A stretch of 64,000 nt of DNA from UBA5429 sp942493315 (GCA_942493315.1 OW818690.1:124001-188000), one strand, 5' to 3'. Positions 33,784-45,040 are shown, counted from the stretch's first letter. The notes: generated by a model from the sequence alone, not told the origin. Translations and numbers: made by a program.

Positions 33784-34992
33784 TAAGTATAAATTTGAAT
33801 CTCCGTAACTTAGAAATCGATAATCATGCTCTAAAGCATGTTTATAAACAGTTTTCCAATTATCTCCAATATACGAAGCGATTAACAATAAAAGGGTACT
33901 TTGAGGTTGATGAAAATTGGTAAGAATCCCTTTCGCAATTTTGTGTTTATATTCAGGAACTATCATCAACGATGTTTCTCCTGATAAATATTCTAATTGA
34001 TTGTTTTCTAAATAATTATAAATTGATTGAAGTGCATCAATTGTTGAAACATTCTGAAATTGAGATTCACTGTCGTATATTTCCCATTGATCCACATGAA
34101 AAGGATTTTCTTTATTTAATTTTAATTTAGCTCCCATAATAAAAAGAGACTCTAAAGTTCTGGCAACAGTTGTTCCAACAGCAATGATTCTTCTATTCAT
34201 AATTCTCATTAAATTCTGAATCATTTGTTTAGAAACAATTATTTGTTCCTGATGCATATAGTGATCTGAAATATATTCTGAAGATACCGGTTTAAAAGTT
34301 CCTGCTCCTACATGTAAGGTGATCCAAAGTTGTGGAATATTTTTTCTGGATAGTTCCTCAAAAACTGAATTTGTAAAATGTAAACCTGCAGTTGGTGCAG
34401 CTACAGAGCCATCAAATTGAGCAAATATGGTTTGATATCTGTTGTTATCATTCGTATCAGCTTCTCGTTTAATATAAGGGGGTAATGGCATTTTTCCATA
34501 AGCTTCTAACCATTCTGCAAAGGTAATAGAGGAAGAATCCCAATTAAATTGTACTTTAAAAGAGCCTTCAGTTAATTCAGTTTTTTGAGCAGAAATGGTA
34601 ATCATTTGTTTATCTAACATCACTTTGAAAGTGATCTCATTTTTCCATTTTTTAGCATTTCCAACAAAACATTTCCAGGAAACAGAGCTCGTTTGTTCAA
34701 AAGATTGTGAGATAACAGTTGTTGGATCAAGTGGTTCCAGACAAAAAATTTCTATTTTGGCACCAGTAGAATTAAATACAATAATTCGGGCATGTATCAC
34801 TTTAGAATTATTGAAAACGAGAACATCATTATCTGTCAGAAAGTCTGGTAATTTTTTAAAAACAGAATCCTCTATAGTATTGTTTTTGAAAACCAGAAGT
34901 TTGGATTCATCTCTATTTTCTTTAGGATAAAATGCAATTTTATCATTTGGCAGATCATAATTATAATCTGAGATTTTAATTTGTTTGTTCAT
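33781..34992 (-). CDS. queA: S-adenosylmethionine:tRNA ribosyltransferase-isomerase
   Basis: A 403-residue enzyme that adds the ribosyl part of SAM to preQ1-modified tRNA, making epoxyqueuosine. ISDYNYDLPNDKIAFYP opens the protein; FNNSKVIHARI, PPYIKREADTNDNNRYQTIFAQFDGSVAAPTAGLHF, LHVGAGTFKPV and the TNFHQPQSTLLLLIASYIG region are family signatures. It is somewhat longer than E. coli QueA (356). I chose ATG 34992; the frame runs on through the tRNA-Lys gene and cannot be coding there. Confidence 0.93.
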   Translation of the reverse strand: MNKQIKISDYNYDLPNDKIAFYPKENRDESKLLVFKNNTIEDSVFKKLPDFLTDNDVLVFNNSKVIHARIIVFNSTGAKIEIFCLEPLDPTTVISQSFEQTSSVSWKCFVGNAKKWKNEITFKVMLDKQMITISAQKTELTEGSFKVQFNWDSSSITFAEWLEAYGKMPLPPYIKREADTNDNNRYQTIFAQFDGSVAAPTAGLHFTNSVFEELSRKNIPQLWITLHVGAGTFKPVSSEYISDHYMHQEQIIVSKQMIQNLMRIMNRRIIAVGTTVARTLESLFIMGAKLKLNKENPFHVDQWEIYDSESQFQNVSTIDALQSIYNYLENNQLEYLSGETSLMIVPEYKHKIAKGILTNFHQPQSTLLLLIASYIGDNWKTVYKHALEHDYRFLSYGDSNLYL

Positions 34993-35023
34993 CACTAAAA
35001 AATACCCATTAAATAACTGGATT

Positions 35024-35053
35024 AAAAAAAAACACTTTGTATTAAAAAGTGTT
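35024..35053 (-). terminator. Intrinsic terminator after tRNA-Lys
   Basis: AACACTTT (35031-35038) pairs with AAAGTGTT (35046-35053). On the minus strand the hairpin is followed by a run of nine T (complement of 35024-35032), so it ends transcription from tRNA-Lys. Confidence 0.65.
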
Positions 35054-35062
35054 TTTAAAGTG

Positions 35063-35135
35063 TGTCCTCGGGGGGGCTCGAACCCCCGACCCATTGATTA
35101 AGAGTCAATTGCTCTACCTACTGAGCTACGAAGAC
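35063..35135 (-). tRNA. tRNA-Lys (anticodon CTT)
   Basis: Read on the minus strand, a 73-nt cloverleaf: acceptor GTCTTCG with CGAGGAC (one G-U pair), D-arm GCTC/GAGC, anticodon stem TTGA-type around loop CTCTTAA (anticodon CTT), T-arm GGGGG-TTCGAGC-CCCCC, discriminator A. CCA is not encoded in full. Confidence 0.95.
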
Positions 35136-35166
35136 AGGAGTGCAAAAGTACGAAAAAATCTGCAAT

Positions 35167-35187
35167 AAAAAAAGGGGCCGAAGCCCC
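35167..35187 (-). terminator. Terminator of the giant surface-protein gene
   Basis: GGGGC (35174-35178), CGAA loop, GCCCC (35183-35187). On the minus strand this reads GGGGC-TTCG-GCCCC, with a stable UUCG tetraloop, followed by seven T. Confidence 0.85.
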
Positions 35188-35197
35188 TTTCAACATT

Positions 35198-38100
35198 TTA
35201 TTTTTGAATTAACATCTTACGAGTTAATTGAGTGTTGTTAATATAGATGGTATAGAAATAGATTCCGGCAGCAAAATCAGATGTATTAACATTGATATTA
35301 TTGTCTCCTACTTCTGCATTTATTGATGTTCTATACAACTCTTGGCCTTCAACAGAATGAATTATTAATTCTGTTTTTCCTGCGGTTGAAGTATAGAAAG
35401 GTATTGTAGTTTCATAATTTGCAGGGTTAGGAATATTTTGACCTAAAGCGACACCATTTTGAATGGTAAGGTTATCATCGATTCCAACTGTTGTACAAGA
35501 TATGATGGTATTGCGGTTATTTGCTTCAAATTCATCATTGATAGTTGTTGCAGTTGTTTGGAATTGTAAGAAGCTAAATAGCTGAGGAACAATAATACCT
35601 TGGTTAAATGTATAAACCATAGTTTCACCAGGATTTAGAGTACCATTCCAGGTTTCGTCCGGAACATCCAAATAGATAGTACCAACAGCTGCATTAAAAT
35701 TGATATTGAAAGTTAAAATTGGAACTCTTCCCACATTTTTAAGAATTACACGTGGTTTAACAGTATCCCCTTTAACAACACAATCATCTGTTGATTGAGA
35801 GAAATCTAAAGGATACTCATAACCAATAACTGCTAAGTCAGCTTGACCATGTTTAATATTAATATCATCAATAGCCGGATCAATTTTGCCGGTTCTACCT
35901 GTAACTACAAATCTGATTTTTGCATTTTCATCAATTTGATTGATCACAAATGAACGGTGTGAAAATTCTTGACCATTTGCATCATGGGTTCTACCAATAA
36001 TAGAATCCATTCTAATATAGTAATCTCCTGAACCAATTTCAACATAGAATTTGCTGGTTGCTGTAGTTGTTCCAAAAATATGTTCCCAATAACCCATTTC
36101 ACAAGGATAACCATCTTTGTAATGTAAATCAACACAACCTGTAGAAAGAGTGGCAATGGCAGCAGTGCTTGAATTTGCAGGTGCAGAAACTACGGCATAT
36201 TGACCTAAGTTTTGGATACCTGTAGCATATAATGAGTGGTCAAAATTTGGTCCCGCATTAGGTGTATTTGGTGTACTCAATGAGTCAACGTCCCACTTGA
36301 AAGTTGTGTTGGTTGTAGTTGGAGTCCAGAATGCAGGGAATGGATCGTCAGCACCGGCAATATATTCTGATTGAGCATCAAAAGATACTGTTATTGGCAA
36401 GTTATATAATGTTGTATTTTGAACAGTACATGTTGTATTTGCAGTATTATTGATTTGGAATTGGTCACTATTGTATACAATATTAACAGAAATAGTGTAA
36501 TTTCCTTGAGAACTGATATTTACATTATGAATAACAGCATTAATTGTATCCCATTGAACAACAGTACCTGAAGTAACCTGAATAGTATAATTAGTGACTA
36601 CATTTGCGGGATCTGTAACAGTGGCGTTAACTGTAAGTGGTTCTGTTGGTGTAAATACAAGATTTGAACTTCCGTAGTTTTTAACAGACACTTTAATTTT
36701 ACCATTAGCATCAGCACAAACGATATTAGTAGGATGAATGATATGAGTTGCACCTGGGTCAATTAGATAAGGTGCATTGATTTGAATTGCATAATCTTCT
36801 GTTTCACCTGAAGGGAAAGCAGCGCAAGGAGCAAGATTAGTAGCTAAGTTTTGTGATACAGTGATCACTCTTAAGCGAGTTAAACCGGTATCTGCAGCAA
36901 TATTAATTGGATTTGTAAATCCTGTGGTTGTAGCATTTCCAGGGTTAGCAGTGGTTGGTGCAGAAACAGATAATCTTGAGAATATCAACTCATCAGCAGT
37001 AAACTGATTATCTCTATTCATGTCCAAATAAACATATTTCCATAAAGTTGCACCGGCGTTAGTTGTAAACGAGTTAACAATAGTGATTGGGAAAGGTTGA
37101 CCGGGAACTACAAATCCTGGAGGAACAGTTTGAGTAAAATCGGAATACATACCGGTACCAGATACGGAAACAGGACAATTAAACAAAGGAAGTCCGGGGC
37201 CATTATTTATACCAGCAAAAATGAACTTGCTAATGTGAGCTCCGATAGTATCTCTAGCACCCACTACAACAATTGGTGCACAAGGATCAGGTTTTTTAAG
37301 TTGAATAGTAAGGGTGTCATTATTATGGAAAAGATCCAAATTATGACGAGTATAAACAGAAAATGGAGTAGAAAAATAAACCTCACTTAAATCAACAGGG
37401 GTTGCAAATGTAAAGTTTGCAGAACCACCAGCAGCAATAGCACCTGAGAAGTTTTGTTCAACCGGAGGATTGTTTCCAAACTGATAGCCAACCACAAAAC
37501 CACTTGCATTAGTAGTTCCGTGATTTACAATGGTTGCAGTAACAGATTGATTGGTAGGATAGCTATTATTAGGTGTAATTGGGTTAGTAATGTCGGTTAC
37601 ATGTAAGTCAATATTTGGCATAGTTGGTGTTAATGTGATGGTAGATTTTGGCGATTCACAAGTATAGTTGATCATAAAACGTGTTGTAATTCTTTGATTA
37701 GTAGTTGTGAATGCAACTGAACCACTTGTATAAGCACCTCCTCTATAAAGGACTTTATTCGCACCAGATGTTGTACCATATTTAAAGGTTGGGGCAGGTG
37801 AAATATTAAGAGCTGCAATACCTGATTCTCCATAACAATTATGATTTGTTAATAATAACAAACTATTACCTGTATAGTAGAATCCACCAGGAATTGCAAT
37901 TTTAAACCAACCGGAAGTAAATGGTGGAGTGCCATCATAAACTAAAGTTGCACCGTTTAAGAAATAGTTATTCCAGTCATAAGAACCTGCAATAAGGGCA
38001 GTTGAATCTGTATTTTTCAAATAGAATTTAATTGGGAAAGTACCAGCGATATTGGCTTGAATATAGACAGCAATAGTATCGATATATCCAACATATCCGC

Positions 38101-41100
38101 CCATGTCACCTTTTAAGAATAAAACGGCACCTTGAGATTCTGGTTGTGTAAATACAAATGGGAAACTACCATTAGAAGCACCGGTTAGTCCAACAATCGT
38201 GTCTTTAGTAAATCCTGTTGAAATAATTCGGCCACCATATTTGTATGTAGTAGGAGTGTAAATATTTGGAGTTGTGTAGCTTGTCCCATTAGCTAATGGT
38301 GTAATTCCAGTTGCATCATAGAATGTCACAGTATTTAAAGGAGTTCCAGAATTTGAAGCATGTGATAATGGAGTGATTACATAAGGTAAACCATAAGGCA
38401 CGTTATAATTAACGGTTGCTGGAGCAACAGGATTCGCAGGAACTTTTAATTCGCCACGAATGGTATCGTTTAACCTATATGGAAAGTATGAAGCACTAAC
38501 AGGATCTGTAAAAATTTCATAATTATAGATTCTGTTTTGTAAAGTTGATCCCAATAAAGCTGTTTTAGTAAATGGAATATCTATAGTTGGTTGAGTCAAT
38601 GGTGCTACTAAAGGAAGTCTATCAACAGCAGCAAAAGGAACTACAATAGTATCTACTACAGTAAGATTTGAAGTACCTGTAAATTTGGCAGTAACTTTAA
38701 ATGTTTGAGTTGGGATTAAGAAAGAATCAGTATTATTATAATTTACAATCAATGTTGGATTCATTAAACCACAAGTAAATGATCCGGGATAAACCAAAGA
38801 ATTGGTTTTCAAATCGTGATTATTAGTTGGTACTGCAACATTTATGGTAACAGGAATCCGTTTAGTAATACAGAAAGGAGTGGCAGGTGTTTTAGCGGTC
38901 ATGAAGTAAACGGCAGTATCATATAAGTTTGTGGTTGTATAGTTGGAAACTCCATTTCCACCGGTTAATGGGGTTGTACCATCAAATGAGTCATAGAAGT
39001 AGTATTGAGTAATAGCCGGTGTATAGGTAATTCCGGGAGCCACATTAAATGTTTGAGTAAAATTACCATAATAGGTTAACTGATCTGGAATTGGAGCTGT
39101 TCTAGAAGATTTAATGGATCCGTTAATAGTATCATTAGATCTATAAACAATAGTTTCATTTAACAAGTCAGAAGTTGCAATAAATTGGATCGTTCTATCC
39201 GCTGTAGGAGCACTAAAATTATAAGTTGGTGTAAATGTAACTAACTTTTCTTCAAGTGGAGCGAATGTATCAGTCACTAAATGAGTGATCCAAGTATATG
39301 CACCTGTAGTACCATCTCTAAAACCTGCTTTTGCTAAAACCTTATTGGCAGGAATTGGTTTATCTAGTAGATTTCTATATTTTACAACAATATTTTCATT
39401 ATATAATGCACAGTTTTGAGTTGATTGAGGTATAGTAATTGGGTAAACAAAAGCTTCAGTTTCAACATCATAAGTTGGCTTATCGGGAATATGAATTTGA
39501 ACAGGAATACGTTCACTAGCACATGACATATCTGCAACAAAGAACTTCATCACCCATCTATTAGCAGAAGGAGCACCCCAGGTTCCAGTGAATGTAGGAT
39601 TGGTATTAGCAGTCTTCATCTGCACTTTATTAGCAGATGATGTTATTTTGAATGTTGGATAGGTTGTTCCACCTGAGATAGCGCCACAGTTAGTACCGCT
39701 ACAATTTGATTCAGTGTAAATTAGAATATTACCTGCAGTATAATTCAAAGGAATGTTTATTGGTAATTCAACCCAACCAGCGGTATTAAAATAGGTTTGA
39801 GCATCTAAAACAACTGTCGCATCAGCAATTTCGTTATCCCAATCAAAAACATCAGCAGTTTTTAAAGTATCGAGATCTGTTTGTTTGATATAAATTTTGA
39901 TTGGAATACCAAGGATACCGTTGGCAACAGCGCTGACGTTAATTGCAATTTTTGCAATTACGCCATAATTTCCAATTTCAGATTGTTTATATAAAATTCT
40001 ACCTCTTGAATAACCGTTTGTAAATGAGAATGGTGCTTGATTGGCTGCAGTTGAAACTGTACCAACAGTAGGTGTATACAAAACTCCTGGAGCTACTGAT
40101 ACATAATACAAAGTATCATAGTACATTAAATTAGGAGTAATATATGGGCCAGGGCCTTGATAAAGTGGTCCAACATACTGATTCCCTAACTTTGTAAACC
40201 ATTGAATAATACCTGGATTGATTTGTGTTGGAAGTTGTGTTGTTAATGTTCCCTGAGTTGAATAATTCACTAAAATAGTATCAGGTGATATTGGGGCATA
40301 AGATTTTCCTTTAGACACAACATTTCTAACAATTGTATCATTAAAATAAACAATATCAGTGTTGGTGTTATCAACCCATGCTTTAAAAATATAATTAACA
40401 TCAACATTGATTTGGTGATTTGTAAAATCATAAGGTGTATTAAAAGTAAATGTTCTAATTTGATGACTAAAAAGTGTATCCATTAATGATTGAGAAACAA
40501 CCGGGCCGTTATTTACAGTGTAATGTAAAACTGATCCTGGTAGAATATCTTTTGGACCATTGTTAGCAATTTTTAATTTTATAGGTTCTACCACTAAATC
40601 ACAATTTGATATTGGGTTGATCACTGATAATATGGCAAACTCTTTATCAATTTTTGGAGCGACAGTGGCACCAATCATAAATCTACCGGTTGATTGTGGT
40701 ATATAGGTATTATTTTGAAGATCTAAGTAATAAAAAGCACTATCTCTGGTTGGTGATTCATACTGAGCTGTTAGATAATAACCAGCATCAATCATCTCGA
40801 TACCGGCATAAAAATTAGTAGAAGTATGAGTTAATGCAAAATTATTAAGAGGTAAATTAACCCAATTATTTACCATATTGTCTGTCATAGTTAGTGTATC
40901 AGAAGTTGTTACGATCTCACCGGCACTATTAGAAATAAATGCTATTACTTTTTTACCTGTAACTTCAAGTGAATTAGTAGGATAGAATTTAACTGCAGTT
41001 GTAACAATAGTATCAACTACATTATATTTAACAGCTGCTAAAACTGGAGTTCCTGATCCAAAATTAATTAAATAGCTAGAAGTATCTGCAACAGCGATAT

Positions 41101-44100
41101 TATTAGGATTTGTGAGAACTAAAGCATTTTGTGAATTATTTCCGTTAAACTCATCACTTTGACAAGAAATTTGAATATTATTAGATCCAATATTTGCTAA
41201 ATGTGCTCCGGTAAAGGTTGCTATTGCCTGAGTATTGTAAGGAATGTTAGGAACCGTTGTAGTTTCAGTATATGAGTTAGCGCCTGTAATAGTTAAAGTT
41301 ACCTGAACATTAGATTGAGCATTTCTACCTTCGTTGGTGATTATAGCTTTAATTTCAGGTTTTGTTTGAACTTGAGTAGGTCTAACGTGATTGGTATAAA
41401 TATTTTGGACAGAACAATCATTATTAAATATTTTTCTAACTCTAACCCTATCAATATTAATATTATTACCTGCTTTTCCCATAGCTTCCAATGAGATAAA
41501 GACACAACTATTTGTATTATAGGCAGATAAATCATAAGTATATTTCACCCATGCAGGTAAAGTATAACCTGTAATTGCAGTTTGAGCACGTTTTAACAAT
41601 GAAGTAGTTGTATTTGTTGGATTTGGAGTTTCAGGATTTAATGCTGTCCATGTATTACCGGCATCAGTTGATATTTTTACGGTAACACCTTCAGTATTGT
41701 AAGTAGCAGCGGTGTTTGCGTTATCATGAGCAAACCAAACTTCTAAAATTGGATTCACACTATTATTTAAGTCCATTACGGGCATAACAGCTCTAGAATT
41801 AGTTCCTGTAGCAAAGTTTTTGGAATTGAAGAATAATCGACCTGTTCCATAAACAGGGGCAATGGTTGGGAAAACGCCAATACCTTCCTGATAGCTCCAG
41901 TTTCCGGCACCAGCTATTTGTTGAATTTTCCATGTTAATGTAGTTCCATTAGAAAAAGTTTCATCATAAGTTGAAATAGCAGGAGCTATAACTTCAAGTC
42001 TGAAAGGAAGATACATGGTATCATTAAAAGAGCGTTCGTCACCTGTATAAGACAAAATGAAAGTAAAATTAACATCTGAGTTATATGGTATGGCAACGCT
42101 CGGATTTATATTAATATTTGAGAATTGATTGGGTGCAAGAGTTCCTGTATTGATTGTAAAGTTAGTGTTCAAAGTCAAGCCACCGGTTGCAATGGTTCTT
42201 ATTGAAGCAGGAGTAGTAGCAAAATTAACGGTATTACATCCGTAGTTAAAGATTTTTAAGGTGATAGGATAACTTGTTTGAGGGCAAGTACCTAAAACAG
42301 GTGATAATAAACCTGCCAAAGCCAAGTCTTTAGGTGGAACATACGTTCTGTAACATCCTCTATGAGTAACTTCGCAAGATCTTAGAGAGTCTTCCACATC
42401 ATCATTGACTAATATATTTTGAGGACATTCGAATCCGGCGAAATTGGATAACTTCAATGAAATAGCAGGATCAATAAATGGTGGTTCTGTCGTAACTGTG
42501 GATGTATCTCTAGTATTATTAAGAGCATATCTCCATTCACTTAATGTATTACGTGCAACAGTATAATAACCAACCGGTCCATCGGAATGGTAAACATTGT
42601 AATCACAAGCTAATGTTGTTGGATTAACTGCATAATAGATTGGATAATTTTGAGATGTAAGAGAAATACAATCATTTACAAGAAGGTTATTTGAGAAATT
42701 AACGATAGCACCTGATGTATGGTAGTAACAAGCTGTAACGGCTAAAGTTGTATATGAATACAATCTAACAGAATTATGAAGATAAACCATCTTAGTTGAT
42801 GAAATATTATTAATACCGTAAGTACTGGCTAATGTAGCTTTACCACGGATTTCATTATTGGAAACTAAAATATCTGCAGTTCCATTAGAAACAGTATTTA
42901 AGTTCAATCCAACATTCATATTTACATCAGCAAAAATTCTATTTTTAGAGATAGCTGCGGTTGTAGTAGATCTTTCGATATGAATACCTGTATATCTTTG
43001 AACACTTGTTAGGTCTTGGGTAGCTCTATTTTTCTTAATAGAACCAATGTTTGTATAAGAGGTATAAATACCATAATAAGAGGTATTCGTAATATTGGAA
43101 TCTAATGCAATAAGAGCATTTTGTTTAGAAGTAGATCCTAAATAATGGATTCCATATACCCCACCGTTTATGATATTATTTTTAATTTCGATATCACCAT
43201 CACCTGTAGTACCAGTAGATGCAGCGGTTATTCTAGAGATTCCTGAATATAAATTAGAGGTTGAAGTAGAATTATCTACATTGATAATACAGTTAGTAAT
43301 TTTTATATTTGAGCAAGCTCCTCCATTAAAATAAACCCCTCTTGACCAGGTTGATCCGGTTTTCCCTTGTAAGGTTAATTTATTCAATCGGAAGTGACTT
43401 ACACCCTGAAATGTCACAGCGCCTCTGGCGTTATTGGTTCCATTATCAACAATGATAACATCAGCAGCATTTCCGGTTGCAGATTCAAATGTTAAGGTAT
43501 TGATTGCGGATTGACCATTAGCCAATGAATCGAAATAGAAATCAGAGGCATTATAGGTTCCGGGGGCTAATTTTGCAACAATTGGGCCGTTCATACCACA
43601 ATTTTTCAAGGTTGCAAAAAATGAGGTGATATCCGTAAAGTTAGCGCCAGTCCCTCCAACAGTGAGGTTTCCATTTAAAATAGAAGCACAACCAAACTTA
43701 ATATACTGTTTACAAATTTCATTTGCCGTATAATCATTAAGACCCAAATTTCGATGCGTAATACATACTTTAACCGTATCCCAGCCCAGTATAGGCATAA
43801 AATTACCAATGGTCAGAGTATCATTAAAATTAAGACAAAAATCTCTTGTTGTACTAAAATCTGTCATGGCATTCCAGTAATAGGTTAATACCGGATTGTT
43901 ATTGACTGTCAGTGCAATACGGCAGGAATCCATCTTATTATTGGCTCTGTTTGTCAATGATATTTTTACCGGAGTTGCATTCCCGACTTGCAGTGAGTAC
44001 GGTATAGACATAATACTATCCGCTCGGACACCGTTGGGTGTAGTTCCTGCAGTACTTACCACCACATTAAACATGGTATCTAGTCTTGCTCCATTACAAG

Positions 44101-45040
44101 CAGAGTCTTTTGCAGTAATATAGTATCTGACATTGGTTCCGTTACACTGTTGAGGAATGATCCATGAGTATTGGGTAGCAGACAATTGTGTTTTAGGAGC
44201 TATAACATAAGGTTGCCCATTTTCAGAATACCACAATTTAACAGAGTCGGGTCTTGTTGAATTAAAAGGGCGGTCGGTAATATTTGCTTTAATAGTATAG
44301 GGTCCCCAATTGGTAACGTTATTAATAACCATTGGTGTAGCCAATGCAATTTTAGGAGAGATCAACTCTTTGTCTGAAGCAATAATTCTGACATCATCAA
44401 TGAACCATCCGGTTGTAATTTGTCCTATAACTTTTTTAGTAATAAATCTAACTTGAAAATTACCACCATTACTTCCCGGTCCATTTACAAACTGAGAAAT
44501 ATCTATTAATTCCTGTTTCCACCATGTATTGGTAGGTAAAGCATTAAAATTTGTTGGTAACCAGGCCGAATAATTTTCCTGATTAAATTTTCCATTCGCT
44601 AAACTTGCTGCATCTCCATAGTAGTATGAAGAAGTGCTGGTCATAAGTATTGGTTCTGGTGTAGTCCATTGATTTTCACCAATTGTGTATCTGACTTCAA
44701 CTTGGGCAAAATCCACACTAAGAAGTTTTGCAATATGTTTAAATTGCAAATAATAATAGGTCTTACCGGGGACAAAAGCAATTTGAGGTGTTGATGCAAT
44801 TGCAGATTGACCCTGAGTAGGATAAATCGAGGCATGGTAACATTTATTAGGTGAAGTGTAAAGAGAATCTGTCAACAAGAACCAGTCTGTACCGGGTAGT
44901 GAGACATGGTTGTTTGATGAAGTCATATTGATAGTTGCCCCATCAAAATTTTCAAAAAACACAGTTGTTGAATCAGCACATTGTGACCAGGCATTCAATG
45001 TGACTAAAAAAAGTAAAATTGTAAAAATTAACTTTCTCAT
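35198..45040 (-). CDS. Giant multidomain T9SS type A surface protein
   Basis: A 3280-residue secreted protein, the largest gene here. Signal peptide MRKLIFTILLFLVTLNAWSQ. Residues of about 25-220 look like a MAM/jelly-roll lectin-like module (VFFENFDGAT...; GWFIDDVRII). Residues of about 450-860 have beta-helix character (repeats such as SNIKITNCIINVDN, DIEIKNNIINGGVYGI). The long middle is a series of CARDB-like beta-sandwich modules (LVVEPIKLKIANNGPKDI; SVKNYGSSNLVF). Residues of about 2590-2760 form a GEVED domain (VYLDMNRDNQF; GETEDYAIQI). The last 90 residues (LGQNIPNPANYETTIPF, ending LTRKMLIQK) are the type A sorting domain. It likely acts as an adhesin or matrix protein; the ligand is unknown. 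It has its own promoter and terminator. Confidence 0.9.
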   Translation of the reverse strand: MRKLIFTILLFLVTLNAWSQCADSTTVFFENFDGATINMTSSNNHVSLPGTDWFLLTDSLYTSPNKCYHASIYPTQGQSAIASTPQIAFVPGKTYYYLQFKHIAKLLSVDFAQVEVRYTIGENQWTTPEPILMTSTSSYYYGDAASLANGKFNQENYSAWLPTNFNALPTNTWWKQELIDISQFVNGPGSNGGNFQVRFITKKVIGQITTGWFIDDVRIIASDKELISPKIALATPMVINNVTNWGPYTIKANITDRPFNSTRPDSVKLWYSENGQPYVIAPKTQLSATQYSWIIPQQCNGTNVRYYITAKDSACNGARLDTMFNVVVSTAGTTPNGVRADSIMSIPYSLQVGNATPVKISLTNRANNKMDSCRIALTVNNNPVLTYYWNAMTDFSTTRDFCLNFNDTLTIGNFMPILGWDTVKVCITHRNLGLNDYTANEICKQYIKFGCASILNGNLTVGGTGANFTDITSFFATLKNCGMNGPIVAKLAPGTYNASDFYFDSLANGQSAINTLTFESATGNAADVIIVDNGTNNARGAVTFQGVSHFRLNKLTLQGKTGSTWSRGVYFNGGACSNIKITNCIINVDNSTSTSNLYSGISRITAASTGTTGDGDIEIKNNIINGGVYGIHYLGSTSKQNALIALDSNITNTSYYGIYTSYTNIGSIKKNRATQDLTSVQRYTGIHIERSTTTAAISKNRIFADVNMNVGLNLNTVSNGTADILVSNNEIRGKATLASTYGINNISSTKMVYLHNSVRLYSYTTLAVTACYYHTSGAIVNFSNNLLVNDCISLTSQNYPIYYAVNPTTLACDYNVYHSDGPVGYYTVARNTLSEWRYALNNTRDTSTVTTEPPFIDPAISLKLSNFAGFECPQNILVNDDVEDSLRSCEVTHRGCYRTYVPPKDLALAGLLSPVLGTCPQTSYPITLKIFNYGCNTVNFATTPASIRTIATGGLTLNTNFTINTGTLAPNQFSNININPSVAIPYNSDVNFTFILSYTGDERSFNDTMYLPFRLEVIAPAISTYDETFSNGTTLTWKIQQIAGAGNWSYQEGIGVFPTIAPVYGTGRLFFNSKNFATGTNSRAVMPVMDLNNSVNPILEVWFAHDNANTAATYNTEGVTVKISTDAGNTWTALNPETPNPTNTTTSLLKRAQTAITGYTLPAWVKYTYDLSAYNTNSCVFISLEAMGKAGNNINIDRVRVRKIFNNDCSVQNIYTNHVRPTQVQTKPEIKAIITNEGRNAQSNVQVTLTITGANSYTETTTVPNIPYNTQAIATFTGAHLANIGSNNIQISCQSDEFNGNNSQNALVLTNPNNIAVADTSSYLINFGSGTPVLAAVKYNVVDTIVTTAVKFYPTNSLEVTGKKVIAFISNSAGEIVTTSDTLTMTDNMVNNWVNLPLNNFALTHTSTNFYAGIEMIDAGYYLTAQYESPTRDSAFYYLDLQNNTYIPQSTGRFMIGATVAPKIDKEFAILSVINPISNCDLVVEPIKLKIANNGPKDILPGSVLHYTVNNGPVVSQSLMDTLFSHQIRTFTFNTPYDFTNHQINVDVNYIFKAWVDNTNTDIVYFNDTIVRNVVSKGKSYAPISPDTILVNYSTQGTLTTQLPTQINPGIIQWFTKLGNQYVGPLYQGPGPYITPNLMYYDTLYYVSVAPGVLYTPTVGTVSTAANQAPFSFTNGYSRGRILYKQSEIGNYGVIAKIAINVSAVANGILGIPIKIYIKQTDLDTLKTADVFDWDNEIADATVVLDAQTYFNTAGWVELPINIPLNYTAGNILIYTESNCSGTNCGAISGGTTYPTFKITSSANKVQMKTANTNPTFTGTWGAPSANRWVMKFFVADMSCASERIPVQIHIPDKPTYDVETEAFVYPITIPQSTQNCALYNENIVVKYRNLLDKPIPANKVLAKAGFRDGTTGAYTWITHLVTDTFAPLEEKLVTFTPTYNFSAPTADRTIQFIATSDLLNETIVYRSNDTINGSIKSSRTAPIPDQLTYYGNFTQTFNVAPGITYTPAITQYYFYDSFDGTTPLTGGNGVSNYTTTNLYDTAVYFMTAKTPATPFCITKRIPVTINVAVPTNNHDLKTNSLVYPGSFTCGLMNPTLIVNYNNTDSFLIPTQTFKVTAKFTGTSNLTVVDTIVVPFAAVDRLPLVAPLTQPTIDIPFTKTALLGSTLQNRIYNYEIFTDPVSASYFPYRLNDTIRGELKVPANPVAPATVNYNVPYGLPYVITPLSHASNSGTPLNTVTFYDATGITPLANGTSYTTPNIYTPTTYKYGGRIISTGFTKDTIVGLTGASNGSFPFVFTQPESQGAVLFLKGDMGGYVGYIDTIAVYIQANIAGTFPIKFYLKNTDSTALIAGSYDWNNYFLNGATLVYDGTPPFTSGWFKIAIPGGFYYTGNSLLLLTNHNCYGESGIAALNISPAPTFKYGTTSGANKVLYRGGAYTSGSVAFTTTNQRITTRFMINYTCESPKSTITLTPTMPNIDLHVTDITNPITPNNSYPTNQSVTATIVNHGTTNASGFVVGYQFGNNPPVEQNFSGAIAAGGSANFTFATPVDLSEVYFSTPFSVYTRHNLDLFHNNDTLTIQLKKPDPCAPIVVVGARDTIGAHISKFIFAGINNGPGLPLFNCPVSVSGTGMYSDFTQTVPPGFVVPGQPFPITIVNSFTTNAGATLWKYVYLDMNRDNQFTADELIFSRLSVSAPTTANPGNATTTGFTNPINIAADTGLTRLRVITVSQNLATNLAPCAAFPSGETEDYAIQINAPYLIDPGATHIIHPTNIVCADANGKIKVSVKNYGSSNLVFTPTEPLTVNATVTDPANVVTNYTIQVTSGTVVQWDTINAVIHNVNISSQGNYTISVNIVYNSDQFQINNTANTTCTVQNTTLYNLPITVSFDAQSEYIAGADDPFPAFWTPTTTNTTFKWDVDSLSTPNTPNAGPNFDHSLYATGIQNLGQYAVVSAPANSSTAAIATLSTGCVDLHYKDGYPCEMGYWEHIFGTTTATSKFYVEIGSGDYYIRMDSIIGRTHDANGQEFSHRSFVINQIDENAKIRFVVTGRTGKIDPAIDDINIKHGQADLAVIGYEYPLDFSQSTDDCVVKGDTVKPRVILKNVGRVPILTFNINFNAAVGTIYLDVPDETWNGTLNPGETMVYTFNQGIIVPQLFSFLQFQTTATTINDEFEANNRNTIISCTTVGIDDNLTIQNGVALGQNIPNPANYETTIPFYTSTAGKTELIIHSVEGQELYRTSINAEVGDNNINVNTSDFAAGIYFYTIYINNTQLTRKMLIQK

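Noticed and set aside
34993..35094. N-terminal extension of queA by 34 codons
   Set aside because: It reads through the tRNA-Lys gene and its terminator; ATG 34992 starts the conserved family sequence.
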